Positions 31,286-42,215 of a DNA stretch of 64,000 bases are shown here, piece after piece. The stretch covers positions 677,001-741,000 of the forward strand of contig JASPKZ010007285.1 in assembly GCA_030220185.1 (NCBI GenBank). Direction: 5' to 3'. The first letter of the stretch is position 1. Every line of letters starts with the position of its first letter. A program made the position numbers and the translations under genes. The stretch is from Diploptera punctata (Eukaryota; Arthropoda; Insecta; Blattodea; Blaberidae). The notes beneath the pieces are model-generated. The model was not told the DNA's origin. It saw only the letters and a program-made list of their open reading frames with translations, and did no database searches.

Positions 31286-31885
31286 AAATAATAACAGCTT
31301 TACTTTACCTGGCAGAGTTAAGGCCTTAAGACCTTGTCTGCCACTCAACCAGGTTTTAAAAAATACAAAAAAATAGTCTGACATCTAAATTACAATATAC
31401 ATAAACGATTACATGTTATAAATACAATATAATTAATATTTATAATGTATTTTTTATTTACTCTAAATTCAACGAATTAAATACATAATATGTACAAGAA
31501 ATATTTAAAAAAGCGAGAAAAAGATTATTAATGACATAGTATAAATTTAAATAAATACAGAACAATTAATTATTAGACAACAGGTAACTGTATAAACGTG
31601 ACTTAAAGTGCCAAGTGTGCGGCAACCCCTGATATCCTGAGGAAGGAAATTCCAGGAGCGGGAGGGGCTACTGCGAAGGAAGTAGAATAAGAGGAAGTGC
31701 TATGAAGAGGGATTGTTAGCAGACTGTTATCTTGTGACCTATGTCAATATTGTGGTAAGAGGATAACTTCTCAAATCTGGACGCCAGGTAAGTAGGGATG
31801 TAGGAATTCAGAAGCTTGAAAAGTAGTGAAAGAGAGTGCAATTTACGTCTGTCAGTAAGACGGAGCCAAGAGAGGTTATTAATGT
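31286..31885 (-). mobile_element. CR1/L2-like LINE (family J), RT end and 3' UTR
   Basis: The 3' block TACCTGGCAGAGTTAAGGCC, with AAGGCCTTAAGACCTT as a one-off palindrome, then AT-rich 3' UTR, then minus-strand coding LTDRRKLHSLSLLFKLLNSY and IPTYLASRFEKLSSYHNIDI, followed by PLPLLEFPSSGYQGL. The frame is broken in two places. Confidence 0.85.
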
Positions 31886-31994
31886 GTTATATTGCACAAA
31901 TAAGCCGCGAATACAGAAACCGCAAATATGGAATGGTAATTTATATGGGTATATAGGGGAACGTTCCAAGATTATAAAACAACATAAAAATTAT

Positions 31995-32698
31995 CATAAG
32001 TAATGCCACGAGTGATTTCCAATTTATCTAGAGAATTTGGAAATCAAGAGTGGCATTTGTTAGGACTACAGTATTTAACGAATAAAATTAAGCTGTTTAC
32101 TCACAAATCTTTATTTAACTATAGTTATTTAAAAATATTTATATATTTAATGTAAACGGCGATGTTTGAAAACAAATGGCAAACGATCGGTACGCTTCAT
32201 TTGCTTCTTTTGTTCGTCACTGTAACCAGATCATATTATTTTATTGCCAAAGGAACGCAATATTGTAAGAATGCTCTCTAGTGGAGAAAAAATGGAACAC
32301 ATGAAACTGTATATTAATTCATTTCTGATGTCCTATGATGTAAATATGACAATTATATTTTTCTGCGAAAAAATAAATTTAAGAAAGTGCAAACAGTTGC
32401 TTCTTTTTTTGGTGGTATAATCAATTGCTACAAATGTTTTTTATTAACTCCCGCATGCGGTATGTGTTGACATTCATGCACTATATATACAATCTGGTAG
32501 CCGTATTTCTCAGTGAGTCAGTCACTGCAAAATAATGCTATGACCTATTCAGAATGTTAAAAAGGAGGTGCTTTCTTTATTATGATAAACTTTAGTTGGT
32601 AAATTCTAGGCGAAACACGACTGTGATTGGTTGTAAATCGAAAATCATTGTAACGTGATTGGTCATTGACTCCCATTTGGGGCATGAGTTAAATAGTC
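31995..32698 (+). repeat. PER repeat, copy 2 (left arm of an inverted pair)
   Basis: About 704 bp. The left end has a fold-back (GCCACGAGTGATTTCCAA versus TTTGGAAATCAAGAGTGGC); the right end is CATGAGTTAAATAGTC. Very similar to 33447-34155 in opposite orientation. No coding frame is shared between copies. Confidence 0.8.
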
Positions 32699-33446
32699 AA
32701 AATAAAATCAATTAATGACAGATTTTGAACAATTTCTATTAATTATTATTGTTAGGTTTAGGCAAGGACTTAGAGGACTTGGTAATTTTTTCCTGTTTTT
32801 CCGCTTTTTTAAAAGGTCTTTCAATTAAGATTGATATTCAGCTGTGAATTCTGCGATAGAATTCCTTATTTTGTCTTCGGATTTCTTGATTCATTAACAT
32901 TGAAACAGCGTGATATAGACGCAAACGACTCGCGAACGCGTATAAACGTTCAAGAATTTCTATTTTTATTTTAAGCGGCAACACTACTTTTTCCCGCTTC
33001 CGAACTAATTTTCTTTATTTTACTCGACATTATAAATTGGCAACAAAACGGAAGAGACACTTGTTATTCATCAAAATGATTGCAACGAATGACAAGTTGA
33101 AACAATACAACACCATAGCGGCACGTGAAATACAGCGGCGGTGGCTTTTAACAACGAACTTTAGGCTTAGTGACAATAAGTTTTGTTTTACTTTGATGTT
33201 AATTTGTTCATTTGGATTGAATCACTCTTTTTAAAAGCCGCCTTGACATGTGTCTGCAGTAAAAAAGTTACAGATGCGTTAATAAAGAATTCTAATCCTT
33301 CTAATATACCGACTGGATCCGCGAATAAAGACATTTTAGCCACGAATACAGGAACTGGGTCGCAATTTTTTAACCCGCGAATAATGAGCTTTTACTACAT
33401 ACTTTGTTCACTGTAAGTCGGTCGCGGTAAACTAATGCAATTATAT
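32699..33446. other. Spacer between inverted PER repeats
   Basis: About 750 bp found once in this window. Frames 33037-33234 and 33183-33416 overlap and have no recognisable domain. It could be the unique core of one large fold-back element. Confidence 0.5.
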
Positions 33447-34155
33447 GGACTATTTAACTCATGGCCCAAATGGGACTCAATGGCCAATCAGGTTTCAATG
33501 ATTTCTGTTTTACAACCAATCAGAATCGTGTTTCACGAAATATTTATCAGTGTTATAATTACCATATTAAAGAGGCTCCTCCTTTTTAATATTCTGAACA
33601 GGTCTGACCATTATTTTGCAGTGACTGAGCCTATAAGAAATACGGCAACCAGATTGTATATATAGTGCATGAATGTCAACACATGCCGCATGCGGGAGTT
33701 AATATAAAAATATTTGTAGCAATTGATTATACCACCAAAAAAAGAAACCACTGTTTGCACTTTCTTAAATGTATTTTTTCCCAGGTAACAATCCAGAAAA
33801 ATATAATTGTCATATTTACATCATACGACATCAGAAATGGATTAATATACAGTTTGATGTGTTTCATTTTTTCTCCACTAGAGAGCATTCTTACAATATT
33901 GCGTTCCTTTGGCAATAAATAGTATGATCTGGTTGCAGGGACAAACAAAAGAAGCAGATGAAATGTACCTATCGCTTCTCATTTGTTTTCAAACATTGCC
34001 GTTTACATTAAATATATACATATTTTAAAATAACTATAGTTAAATAATGATTTGTGAGTAAACAGCTTAATTTTATTCGTTAAATAGTCCTAACAAATGC
34101 CACTCTTGATTTCCAAATTCTCTAATTTGGAAATCACTCGTGGCGTTACTTATGA
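33447..34155 (-). repeat. PER repeat, copy 3 (right arm of an inverted pair)
   Basis: Starts GGACTATTTAACTCATGG on the plus strand and ends at ACTCGTGGCGTTACTTATGA. Reverse complement of 31995-32698 with scattered differences; the match continues about 5 bases beyond the family boundary (AATTATCATAAG on both outer sides). Confidence 0.8.
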
Positions 34156-34245
34156 TAATTTAATTGCTCCAGCTATCATTCTCATATTTATTGCTCCTTA
34201 CTTCTGGATCAGCGGGTCGCGGGTTAAACCCGGCCGCTGTCGATG

Positions 34246-34988
34246 ATTTTTTCATCATCATCATCATCATCCAGCGATCAAGCATGTTGGCTCGTTCCGG
34301 TTTCATGAAAGCTAGAATTGTTAAAATTGTTCAGACCATCTTCTGTGTGGGCGTCCAACATTTCTCCTTCCGTGCGGTTTATAATTTAGCAATAATTTGG
34401 AAATCTTCCTTCTGGCATTCTATCAATATGTTCTTTCCAGTCGTTCCTATATTTAATTATTCGGTCTGTAAGTTTGAAAATATTTAGTTCCTTTCTTATA
34501 TCTTCATTTATTTTCTTATCCAGCAGAGTATATCCCGTTATATTTCTTAAAAATCTCATCTCAGCTGCTTCCAATCTTTGTTCTTGTCTTTTAGTGATCG
34601 TCCAACATTCTGATCCATAAATCAATACAGTCATTACTTTATAAAATTTAATTATCGTTTATTTTCTTGTGTTTTTAAGGGTTCCCTTAATAGTGCCACA
34701 CATTAGATTAAATTTATTTATTTTGTCATTAATATCTTCAATTTTAACATATGATAAATTGAAACCTAGATATTTAAAACTATTCGCCTGCTCTAAATTT
34801 TATTATCAATTACTCTGTTTGCTCTTAAGGTATCATGTCCTTTAAATGCTAAAATTTTAGTTTTATTCTTTGAAATTTTTAAATTGTAATTCGCACTTAT
34901 TTTTTCCAAATTAAAAATAGCTCTTTGTAGATCATCTTCTGAACTTGAAATCACTACTTGATCATCAGCAAATAATATTGTAGATGAT
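34246..34988 (-). mobile_element. LINE family B with RT catalytic box, (GAT)n tail
   Basis: The minus strand begins at TILFADDQVVISSSEDD (FADD catalytic motif), continues EKISANYNLKISKNKTKIL and, after frameshifts, MTVLIYGSECWTITKRQEQR, AAEMRFLRNITGYTLLDKK and WKEHIDRMPEGRFP. The tail is (GAT)n at 34246-34271 (complement). 5'-truncated just before the catalytic box. Confidence 0.85.
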
Positions 34989-34989
34989 T

Positions 34990-35215
34990 TTTTTTACGAT
35001 GGAAAAATCCAAGGAGCAAGTCCTCCGGGAGGAACTTTAAGCCGTGGGTTCAGCATCTGAAGATTTTCAGGCTCGTAAATGATCCTTAAGCCTTAACAAA
35101 GAGGCCTCTAAGCAAAATTTTCCGATCTAAAGTATCCTATTAATGTCTTAATTGCCCGCCATATGTCTCACTGAGTTCGTGTGTTGACCTATGCCTCCCA
35201 TTATACCACGTGAAG
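34990..35215 (+). mobile_element. SINE2, body and 3' domain
   Basis: Starts at ATGGAAAAATCCAAGGAGC and includes CTCCGGGAGGAACTTTAAGC, ATCTGAAGATTTTCAGGCTC and AGAGGCCTCTAAGCAAAATT. The tRNA-like head is missing. It abuts the 5' truncation point of the LINE to its left. Confidence 0.8.
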
Positions 35216-35249
35216 GTAGATGGAAGGGTTTGGTAGAAAAGTGAGAAGT

Positions 35250-35500
35250 AGATCGATTACATAATGTGTCAATAAGAAATGAACTGGAGATATTTTCAAT
35301 ACTCGAAAAACTACAAGAGCACAAATACCGATGGAAGGAACATTTAGACAGTTTGGACAATACAAGATTACTCCAAACGATCAAAAACCTAGTAACCGCA
35401 TGGAAAAATATCATTGGGACGGCCAAGAAAACGATGGATTTGAGATCGGAACAAGTCCCATTGACCGAATCCTGGAAAGAAAGAAGAAGAAATTGTGATA
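35250..35500 (+). mobile_element. LINE remnant, RT C-terminus
   Basis: The plus frame reads VSIRNELEIFSILEKLQEHK, YRWKEHLDSLDNTRLLQTI, then TAKKTMDLRSEQVPLTESW: the RNELxIF ... WKEHL pattern of family B-like C-termini, degraded. Confidence 0.7.
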
Positions 35501-35839
35501 GTATCGTACTTGGTCACCCCTGTTAGAATCTAACCCACCAATCAGAGATAGGGAGTCAGGTTCACTTATAAACGCAGGTACACGAGACAAGGAACGATAT
35601 AAAGTGTACCCCGTGGGGTCGTTAAAGCAGTAGGCCGAATCGCGATATAACCTCTCCGGCAATAATGTATCGGCGATCACGTACCAGCTACAGACAACTG
35701 TTATTGCTATCACAAACATTTGCACCAACTAATGGCCCAGCCAAATCGATGTTGTTATTCACTTTATTATGGGATAAAAGCCGTTATTTCTCCATACATT
35801 ACACGCCTCATACAAATTAACAATATTGTAGTTACTATT

Positions 35840-35841
<2 letters not shown>
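35501..35841. other. No feature recognised
   Basis: Mixed-composition non-coding sequence. The minus frame 35411-35728 crosses the LINE remnant boundary and has no recognisable domain. Confidence 0.45.
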
Positions 35842-35895
<54 letters not shown>

Positions 35896-35915
35896 TAATA
35901 ATAATAATAATAATT
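35842..35915. repeat. (AAT)n microsatellite
   Basis: About 24 units with one CAA interruption. Confidence 0.97.
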
Positions 35916-35944
35916 GTATTGTATTGTAAGCCTATGTTTTCCTT

Positions 35945-36322
35945 TTACAGAGATTTAGGCGCTCTCCCCGTACAGGGAAGAATTTGAACCATACTAATTT
36001 AGTTACACTTGTTTTCGTATAGATGTCATTTTGAGTGGAACGTGGTCAGCGTTCCGCCACATACTGACATCTAGGAAACCAAGGTAGTACTAGGACGGGA
36101 AAATTCGGTAAATTTTGCTTAGAGGCCTTTTCATTCAGGCTTAAGGATTTTTTACGAGCCTGAAAATCTTCAGACTCGGGACCCACGGCTTAAAGTCCCT
36201 CCCGGAGGACTTGCTCCTTGGATTTTTCCGTCCTAAAAAATCCATCGACCCCGGCCTGGTTTGAACCCGCGACCCTTGGGACCAGAGGCAAGGAGCATAA
36301 CCACTAGTCCACCGCGGCCGAT
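35945..36322 (-). mobile_element. SINE2, best-preserved full-length copy
   Basis: The complement of the right end gives the tRNA-like head: A-box-like GTGGACTAGTGGTTATGCTC and B box GGGTTCAAACCAGG. The body has CTCCGGGAGGGACTTTAAGC and AAGATTTTCAGGCTCGTAAA, and a 3' domain reaches about 35945. Length about 375 bp. The head abuts a (TAA)n-like tract. Confidence 0.85.
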
Positions 36323-36323
36323 T

Positions 36324-36327
36324 AATA

Positions 36328-36358
<31 letters not shown>

Positions 36359-36370
36359 TATAATAATATA
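36324..36370. repeat. (ATA)n microsatellite at the SINE2 head
   Basis: TAATA units with a TTATAAT interruption. Confidence 0.9.
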
Positions 36371-36479
36371 TTTTTATTTCATGATTGTATCTGTTATTTA
36401 TACAGGTATTCTCAACCAAGATACACATTTTTTTTTCTTTCACATTTCACACTTCCCGGTTGTATGTGTTTTCAATCAG
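36371..36479. other. No feature recognised
   Basis: Short AT-rich non-coding stretch. Confidence 0.4.
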
Positions 36480-36823
36480 AGGCTACAAATTTTGGGTTTT
36501 TAGCAATTTTTTTACAATGTATGAGGAGCTGGCCCATAGCATCACCCCCCAACCTGGAGGACCGGGAGACTTTTTCTGGAGTCCACCATAGGTCAGTTAC
36601 TTTCACTGCAGCTAGGAGTCTGATCCACCCTTTATTGCCTCACGGGCCGTCTGCAGTGCAGACTCTGCCACCATACGCGAGTCTCCTACTCTACTGCATC
36701 CACCGTTGGGGTCTTCACCATAACCCTGGCTAGGTACTATCAGCCAGGTGTGCTGAACTTAGGTTTTTTAACGAGGTGTTATTCCTCCCCCTCCTTCTTT
36801 CTCATTCGGACTTGGGACCGGCA

Positions 36824-36825
<2 letters not shown>
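36480..36825 (-). mobile_element. GC-rich repeat, possible LINE 5' region
   Basis: The complement contains ATAACACCTCGTTAAAAAAC, GTTCAGCACACCTGGCTG, GCAGAGTCTGCACTGCAGAC and CGGTCCTCCAGGTTGGGG. Composition and phrasing resemble the 5' non-coding region of RTE-type LINEs, but I cannot confirm this and see no second copy here. Confidence 0.35.
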
Positions 36826-36886
<61 letters not shown>

Positions 36887-36889
36887 TAA
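36826..36889 (-). repeat. (TAA)n tail of a family C LINE
   Basis: About 20 units next to the 3' end of the minus-strand family C copy. Confidence 0.9.
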
Positions 36890-37320
36890 TTTTATTTATA
36901 TACAGCTTTTCAATGTTAACACATCTTTATGTGCCTAAAGTTTTATTATCCTTCTCCACTGTGTCTCTATGCATCCACTCCATGTCCTCCAGGCCTATTG
37001 TTCTCATTCCAGTTCTGATTTCTTGCATCCACGAGTTTCGAGGTCTTCCTTTCCTTCTTCTTCCAGGTGGACACCATTCAAATGTTTTTCTGGGTAACCT
37101 TTCTTCTTGTATTCGTCGTATATGCCCATAGCAATTCAATTGTTTGTATTTCACATAAAATATATAATATTTTTTTTTTCTGGTATGGCAGTATTTCTTA
37201 TTTTTTTCTAATTTTGAACATCTTGCTGATCTCCTCGAGAAATCCATTTCCATCCACGTCAGTTTTTGTTGAATTTCCAAACTTCAGCTCTATATATGAC
37301 AGTATTTCACACTATTGAAT
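36890..37320 (-). mobile_element. LINE family C, C-terminal frame and 3' end
   Basis: The minus frame 37280-36927 has YKQLNCYGHIRRIQEERLPR, KTFEWCPPGRRRKGRPRNSW, MQEIRTGMRTIGLEDMEWM and a natural stop. The 3' UTR (complement) reads AAACTTTAGGCACATAAAG and leads to a (TAA)n tail. The N-terminal part of the frame is shifted. The copies at 59404-60070 share this end. Confidence 0.85.
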
Positions 37321-37369
37321 TATATATTTGTAACTTTTTTTCTGGTTATATGTCTGTAAGGCGTTCTGG

Positions 37370-38030
37370 TCACTGAAATTTATACTGCTGGACAGTCACT
37401 CAACCGGAAACTCAAAATGGAAACACTACAAACCTGTGTTCTTCCAACACTGTTATATGGCTGCCAAACTTGGAATCTTACTGCCAAACTGAAGTACACA
37501 CTCCAAGTATGCCAAAGGAAAATGGAGAGGAAAATCTTAGGCATAACTCTGAAGGACAGAATCTCGAATACAACACTTCAAGCGATATCCTCAACAACTG
37601 ATCCCGCACAACAAGCCATCAGGAAAAAATGGAAGTGGGGAGGCCACGTCGCAAGAATACAGGACGACAGGTGGACAATAAAAACAACCATGTGGGACCC
37701 GTACACAGGCAAGAGACAGCGCGGAAGACCAAGACGACGATGGGCTGACATCTTCAAAGAACGAGCAGGGGCGCAATGGTCCAGAGTCGCCAGATGCAGG
37801 AAAAGATGGAGAACGATGGAGAGCCAACTGTGTATTAACTAATCACAGAACAGACAGTGTATACAAACCAAGTGCTACATCCAAGTCAACTTCTCACCAC
37901 GGAGTAGCTCACCGGGTGACACTCTCAAATAGAGCTTAACCCCTGTACAGGGAGGCCTTTGCCCTAAAGGGACATATCAGGCTTTATTTATTTATTATTT
38001 ATTTATTTATTTATTTATATGTCTGTTCCT
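37370..38030 (+). mobile_element. LINE family H (RTE-like), C-terminus and 3' UTR
   Basis: An open frame of 141 codons (37417-37842) reads METLQTCVLPTLLYGCQTW, LQVCQRKMERKILGITLKDR, KKWKWGGHVARIQDDRW and RQRGRPRRRWADI. The MERxxLGIxLxDR and KWxWxGHVAR pattern is typical of the RTE-type end. The 3' UTR has a CCTTTGCCCTAAAGG hairpin and ends in a (TTTA)n tail at about 37985-38018. RT core absent. Confidence 0.85.
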
Positions 38031-38068
38031 TAAGACACTATTTATTATTGCTGTTACTTTTCTACCTT

Positions 38069-38069
<1 letters not shown>

Positions 38070-38135
<66 letters not shown>

Positions 38136-38169
38136 TTAGTAGGAAACATTCAAAATCTGTATATAAAAA

Positions 38170-38216
<47 letters not shown>
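38070..38216. repeat. (TAA)n / 35-bp family C end / (TTA)n
   Basis: A TAA tract (38070-38134) is followed by GAAACATTCAAAATCTG with TATATAAAAATA, which is the last part of the family C 3' end, and then a TTA tract (38169-38216). Confidence 0.85.
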
Positions 38217-38224
38217 GTTTCACT

Positions 38225-38470
38225 ACATGGGATCGAGAAAGAAACATCGATATCTTAAAAGAATTGAAGACTACGCCAATTTTGGAATACATTAAAATAT
38301 TACAAACTAAATTGGAAACACCATCTTGAAAGAATGAGTTCAAATCGGATCCCCAAAGCTGTTTATAATTATATACCAAGAGGACGAAGATCTATTAGCC
38401 GTCCTATGAAACGCTGGAGGGAAAATTTTCTATAGGATCGTAACAGTCCTTGGCCTAATACTTGGAAGGA
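38225..38470 (+). mobile_element. LINE family B, C-terminus with (GAA)n tail
   Basis: The plus frames give TNWKHHLERMSSNRIPKAVY, then NYIPRGRRSISRPMKRWREN and a stop. The 3' end TACTTGGAAGGAAGAAGAAG recurs at 62060-62095. Confidence 0.8.
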
Positions 38471-38663
38471 AGAAGAAGAAAATTATTATTATTATTTATT
38501 ATGTCTGTAGTTTTGCGATTTACAAGTTATTTTGAATGTTGTTTGATGTGAATGTCAAATAGATTGTTATGTGAGGCAGTGCCTCATTATTTTAACAAAC
38601 CAGCAAGTCTTACGTCTTGTTTGTGACGTGCAAATTTCTACCTGTGTCTCTACGTTGTAGACA

Positions 38664-38728
<65 letters not shown>

Positions 38729-39149
38729 TGCATTACCCTTCCAATAAATTACCTTTGCCACAGTTGACTCCTAACCTTATTCTCTGTTATAAGGAATCTC
38801 AGCCTATTCCCTTTCTGTTGGCAGGGGGCCATGATTTCTTTCTTTCTTCTTTTTTTTTATATTCATAAAGGCACCTATTCACGAGACAATAACTTTTCCT
38901 TTCATAAATAGAAAAGGAGGCCTTGGAAATCTTCCCATATTTTGCACAACAGTAAATGTTAAATCACAAAATGTCACTTTGAGAAAAAATGACAAACGAT
39001 CCGGATATATCATTGCACTATTGTTTAAGTAGTCCACAAGCTGACTACTATTAAAAAAACAGGGCGGTCAATAGAAATTCTGTTGTGTTTATCTCATGTT
39101 TTCGGATGCTTTAACGTAACATTTTTTAAATAGGCTATTAATAATAATA
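38471..39149. other. Non-coding; (CT)n at 38665-38727
   Basis: The CT dinucleotide tract is about 31 units and gives spurious SL/RE repeat frames. Otherwise nothing recognisable. Confidence 0.6.
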
Positions 39150-39636
39150 ATACTGAAAATATATAAAACTATTATTCTACCAGTTATATTATATGGGTGC
39201 GAAACATGGACTCTTACTTTAAGGGAGGAAAGGAGATTACAAGTATTTGAGAATAAAGTACTTAGGAAAATTTTTGGACCAAAGAGAGATGAACAGACAG
39301 GTGAATGGAGAAGACTACATAACAATGAACTGCATGGTCTTTATAGGAATCAAGATATAATAAGAAAAGTTAATTCTCGTAGACTGCGATGGGCAGGACA
39401 TGTTGTTCGTATGGGGAATAAAAGACGTGCATGGAAGCTTCTTGTAGGAAAACCAGAGGGAAAACGCCCAGCTGGTAGACCAAGAATGAGGTGGGAGAAT
39501 AACATTAACTATGATTTGAGAGAAGAAGATTATACAGCGAATGATTGGAAAGCATTAGCTCAGGATAGGGATGTATGGAGAACTTATGTCTGCGCGGCCA
39601 TGAACCTACGGGTTCGATAGTGTCAGTCAGTAAGTA
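39150..39636 (+). mobile_element. LINE family A, continuous C-terminal frame
   Basis: An uninterrupted frame runs from about 39155 to the stop at 39620: ILKIYKTIILPVILYGCETW, REERRLQVFENKVLRKIFG, RRLRWAGHVVRMGNKRRAW and ENNINYDLREEDY. One of the younger copies. The tail (CAGTCAGTAAGTA) runs into a TAA tract. Confidence 0.85.
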
Positions 39637-39691
39637 TAATAATAATAATAACAATAATAATAATAATAATAATAATAATTATTATTATTAA

Positions 39692-39757
<66 letters not shown>
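39637..39757. repeat. (AAT)n-(ATT)n self-complementary tract
   Basis: AAT units to about 39679, then ATT units to 39757: one long potential hairpin of about 120 bases. Confidence 0.95.
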
Positions 39758-39758
<1 letters not shown>

Positions 39759-39774
39759 AGCTACCAGGGAATAA

Positions 39775-40020
39775 CACTAAGACATAGGGACTGGTTGTAA
39801 ACATCAATAAAACTAAATACATGTTCTCACATACAAATACATTATATAATGAAAATGGACACTTAATGACAAATGAGGGAAATTTTGATAAAGTGCCTGA
39901 ATTCAAATACCTAATAACAATAATTACAAACAGGAATGTGATGCACAAATAAATTAAAATTGGCTCAATTCTGGAAACGCAGGCTATTATGCGTTACAGG
40001 GACTCTTGTTATCCCAACTC
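39775..40020 (+). mobile_element. LINE family A, middle fragment
   Basis: Reads GLVVNINKTKYMFSHTNTLY, NEGNFDKVPEFKYLITIITN, then RYRDSCYPNSSNK-like residues after a stop. With 40750-41120 it may be one copy split by the SINE pair between them. Confidence 0.75.
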
Positions 40021-40074
40021 TTCTAATAAATAAATAAATATATATACATATATATATATATACATATATATATC

Positions 40075-40325
40075 ATCCATAGTAATTCTGCCCGACGGTA
40101 AGGTCCTTCACTGCAATCATAGCATTTTCACGATGATGATGATAAGGATGATGATAATGGCCATATGATTTCGGGGACCGTTTGGGCCGTAACGTTTTTC
40201 TGACATTAGTCTTACAGGTGAGGAAAACCGATAAAAAAAACACCCAGAAAAACTGCCCCGACCGGGATCGAACTCGGGCCCGCTGCGTGACAAGACAGTA
40301 CGCTACCTCGAGACCACAGCCGTGA
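40075..40325 (-). mobile_element. SINE1, first of a tandem pair
   Basis: The 3' domain begins ATCATCCATAGTAATTCTGC; the head complement CGGGATCGAACTCGGGC ends near 40325. The middle is shorter than in the full-length copy. The head abuts (TA)n. Confidence 0.8.
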
Positions 40326-40327
40326 AG

Positions 40328-40332
<5 letters not shown>

Positions 40333-40374
<42 letters not shown>
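40333..40374. repeat. (TA)n between SINE1 copies
   Basis: About 20 units. Confidence 0.95.
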
Positions 40375-40376
<2 letters not shown>

Positions 40377-40700
40377 ATCCGTCCATAGTAATTCTGCCCG
40401 AGGGCAGGTCTTTCACTGCAATCATAGCATTTTCATGCTATGCTTTGCAGCTTTACTAGTGAATTATAGGTGTGGTAGCTTCCCGTTGTTTTCCACACCG
40501 GCGAAGGATGATGATGATAATGATAAGGATGACGATGAAGGCCGGATGATTTTTCGGGGACCGTGGGCCCTAAGCTTCCTGACATTTGTCTTACAGGTGA
40601 GGAAAAACCCTGAAAAGAAACCTCACTCAGGTGCCTGTCCCGACCGGGAATCGAACCGGGCCCGCTGCGTGACAAAGGCAGCACGCTACCTGGAGACCCC
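40375..40700 (-). mobile_element. SINE1, second of a tandem pair
   Basis: Full structure: 3' domain (AGTAATTCTGCCCGAGGGCA), GAT-rich middle, CTTACAGGTGAGGAAAAACC body, and tRNA-like head complement GGGAATCGAACCGGGC. The head abuts (CA)n(TA)n. Confidence 0.85.
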
Positions 40701-40704
40701 CCCC

Positions 40705-40748
<44 letters not shown>
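40701..40748. repeat. (CA)n(TA)n compound microsatellite
   Basis: CA units followed by TA units at the SINE1 head. Confidence 0.95.
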
Positions 40749-40749
40749 A

Positions 40750-41120
40750 AGATTTTAGGAATATTTTTATATCAAAGAAGGACGAACAGACAGATGAATG
40801 GACAAGAAAATATAACAGTGAGCTGCACGATCTTAATACGAAACCAGATATAATAAGAATAGCCAAGTCTTGTAGATTGCCTAAATCATGACATGTGGCA
40901 CGAATGGGGAATTAAAGAGAGGCATGGAAACTTATCGTACCAACACCAGATGGAAAAAGCCAAGAATGAGGTGGGAGAATAACATTAACCATGATTTGAG
41001 GTAGATAAATTATGAAAAGAATGATTGGAAAATATTAGCTCAAGAAAGTGATGTAAATTATAGAATGGTTATTCCCCACTAACCGTGAATCTTTGGCTTC
41101 GAAACAGCCAGTGAGTTGGT
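40750..41120 (+). mobile_element. LINE family A, degenerate 3' part
   Basis: Traces of FGPKRDEQTDEWTR, PDIIRIAKSC and RMRWENNINHDL in several frames; end-like CAGCCAGTGAGTTGG near 41110. Confidence 0.75.
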
Positions 41121-41150
41121 TATTTTTAATACTAAATACTGCCCATTTGT

Positions 41151-41746
41151 CATAAGTAATGCCACGAGTTATTTCCAATTTATCTAGAGAATTTGGAAAT
41201 CGCGAGTGGTATTTGTTAGGACTATTTAACGAATAAAATTATGCTATTTACTCACAAATCACTATTTAAGTATAGTTATTTTAAAATATTTATATATTTA
41301 ATGTAAACGGCGATGTTTGAAAACAAATGAGAAACGATTGGTACGCCTCTTTTCCTTCTTTTGTTCATTACTGCAACCAAATCATATTAATTATTGCCAA
41401 AAGAACGCAATATTGTAAGAATGCACTCTGGTGGAGCAAAACTGAAGCACATGAAACTGTATATTAATTAATTTCTGATGTCCTATGATGTAAATATGAC
41501 AATTATATTTTTCTGGGAAAAAATACATTTAAGAAAGTGCAAACAGTGGTTTCTTTTTTTGGTGGTATAATCAATTGCTACAAATGTTTTTTATATTAAT
41601 TCCCGCATGCGGTTATGTGTTGACATTCATGCACTATATATACAAACTGGTAGCCGTATTTGTCAGAGAGTCAGTCACTGCAAAATAATGCTATGGCCTA
41701 TTCAGAATGTTAAATAAAGAGGTGCTTTCTTTATTATGATAAACTT
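41151..41746 (+). repeat. PER repeat, copy 4, truncated at the right
   Basis: Matches 31995-32698 from CATAAGTAATGCCACGAG to TTATTATGATAAACTT, then switches to the (GAT)n tail of a minus-strand LINE. Confidence 0.8.
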
Positions 41747-42215
41747 CATCATCATCATCGTCATCATCAACAATCACGGATTAACCCCATGTGGTTTGTT
41801 CCGGTCTCATAGCTTCTCATTCAAAAGTTGGATCCATCTCTTCTTCGGTCCACCAACATTCCTGCGTCTTTTTGGTTTGTATTTAAGTATAATTTTGGGA
41901 ATGCGATCTTTGAACATGTTCTTTCCATTTTTTCTAGATTTTTTTTATTCTATCTAAGAGTTTAAAGATATTTAGCTCATTTCTAATATCTTCACTTCTT
42001 CTCTTATCTAGAAGTGTGCAACCAGCCACACTTCTCAGAAATCTCATTTCAGCTGCTTCTATGATCTCTTTTAGTTAAAACCCAAAATTCACTACCATAC
42101 AATAGTAAGGGGACTGCCACTACTTTATAAAATTTTAGTTTTGTATATTTTCTTGTGCTTTTAAATATCCTTTTGATTGTTCCACATATATAATTAAATT
42201 TATTAAGTTTGTGAT
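41747..42215 (-). mobile_element. LINE family B, C-terminus with (GAT)n tail
   Basis: Minus translation gives AAEMRFLRSVAGCTLLDKRR, SEDIRNELNIFKLLDRI and KKWKEHVQR before frameshifts. The tail complement GATGATGACGATGATGATG lies at 41747-41770. Confidence 0.8.

Noticed and set aside
38567..38868. RE-repeat and SL-repeat frames at the (CT)n tract
   Set aside because: Dinucleotide repeat translation on both strands.
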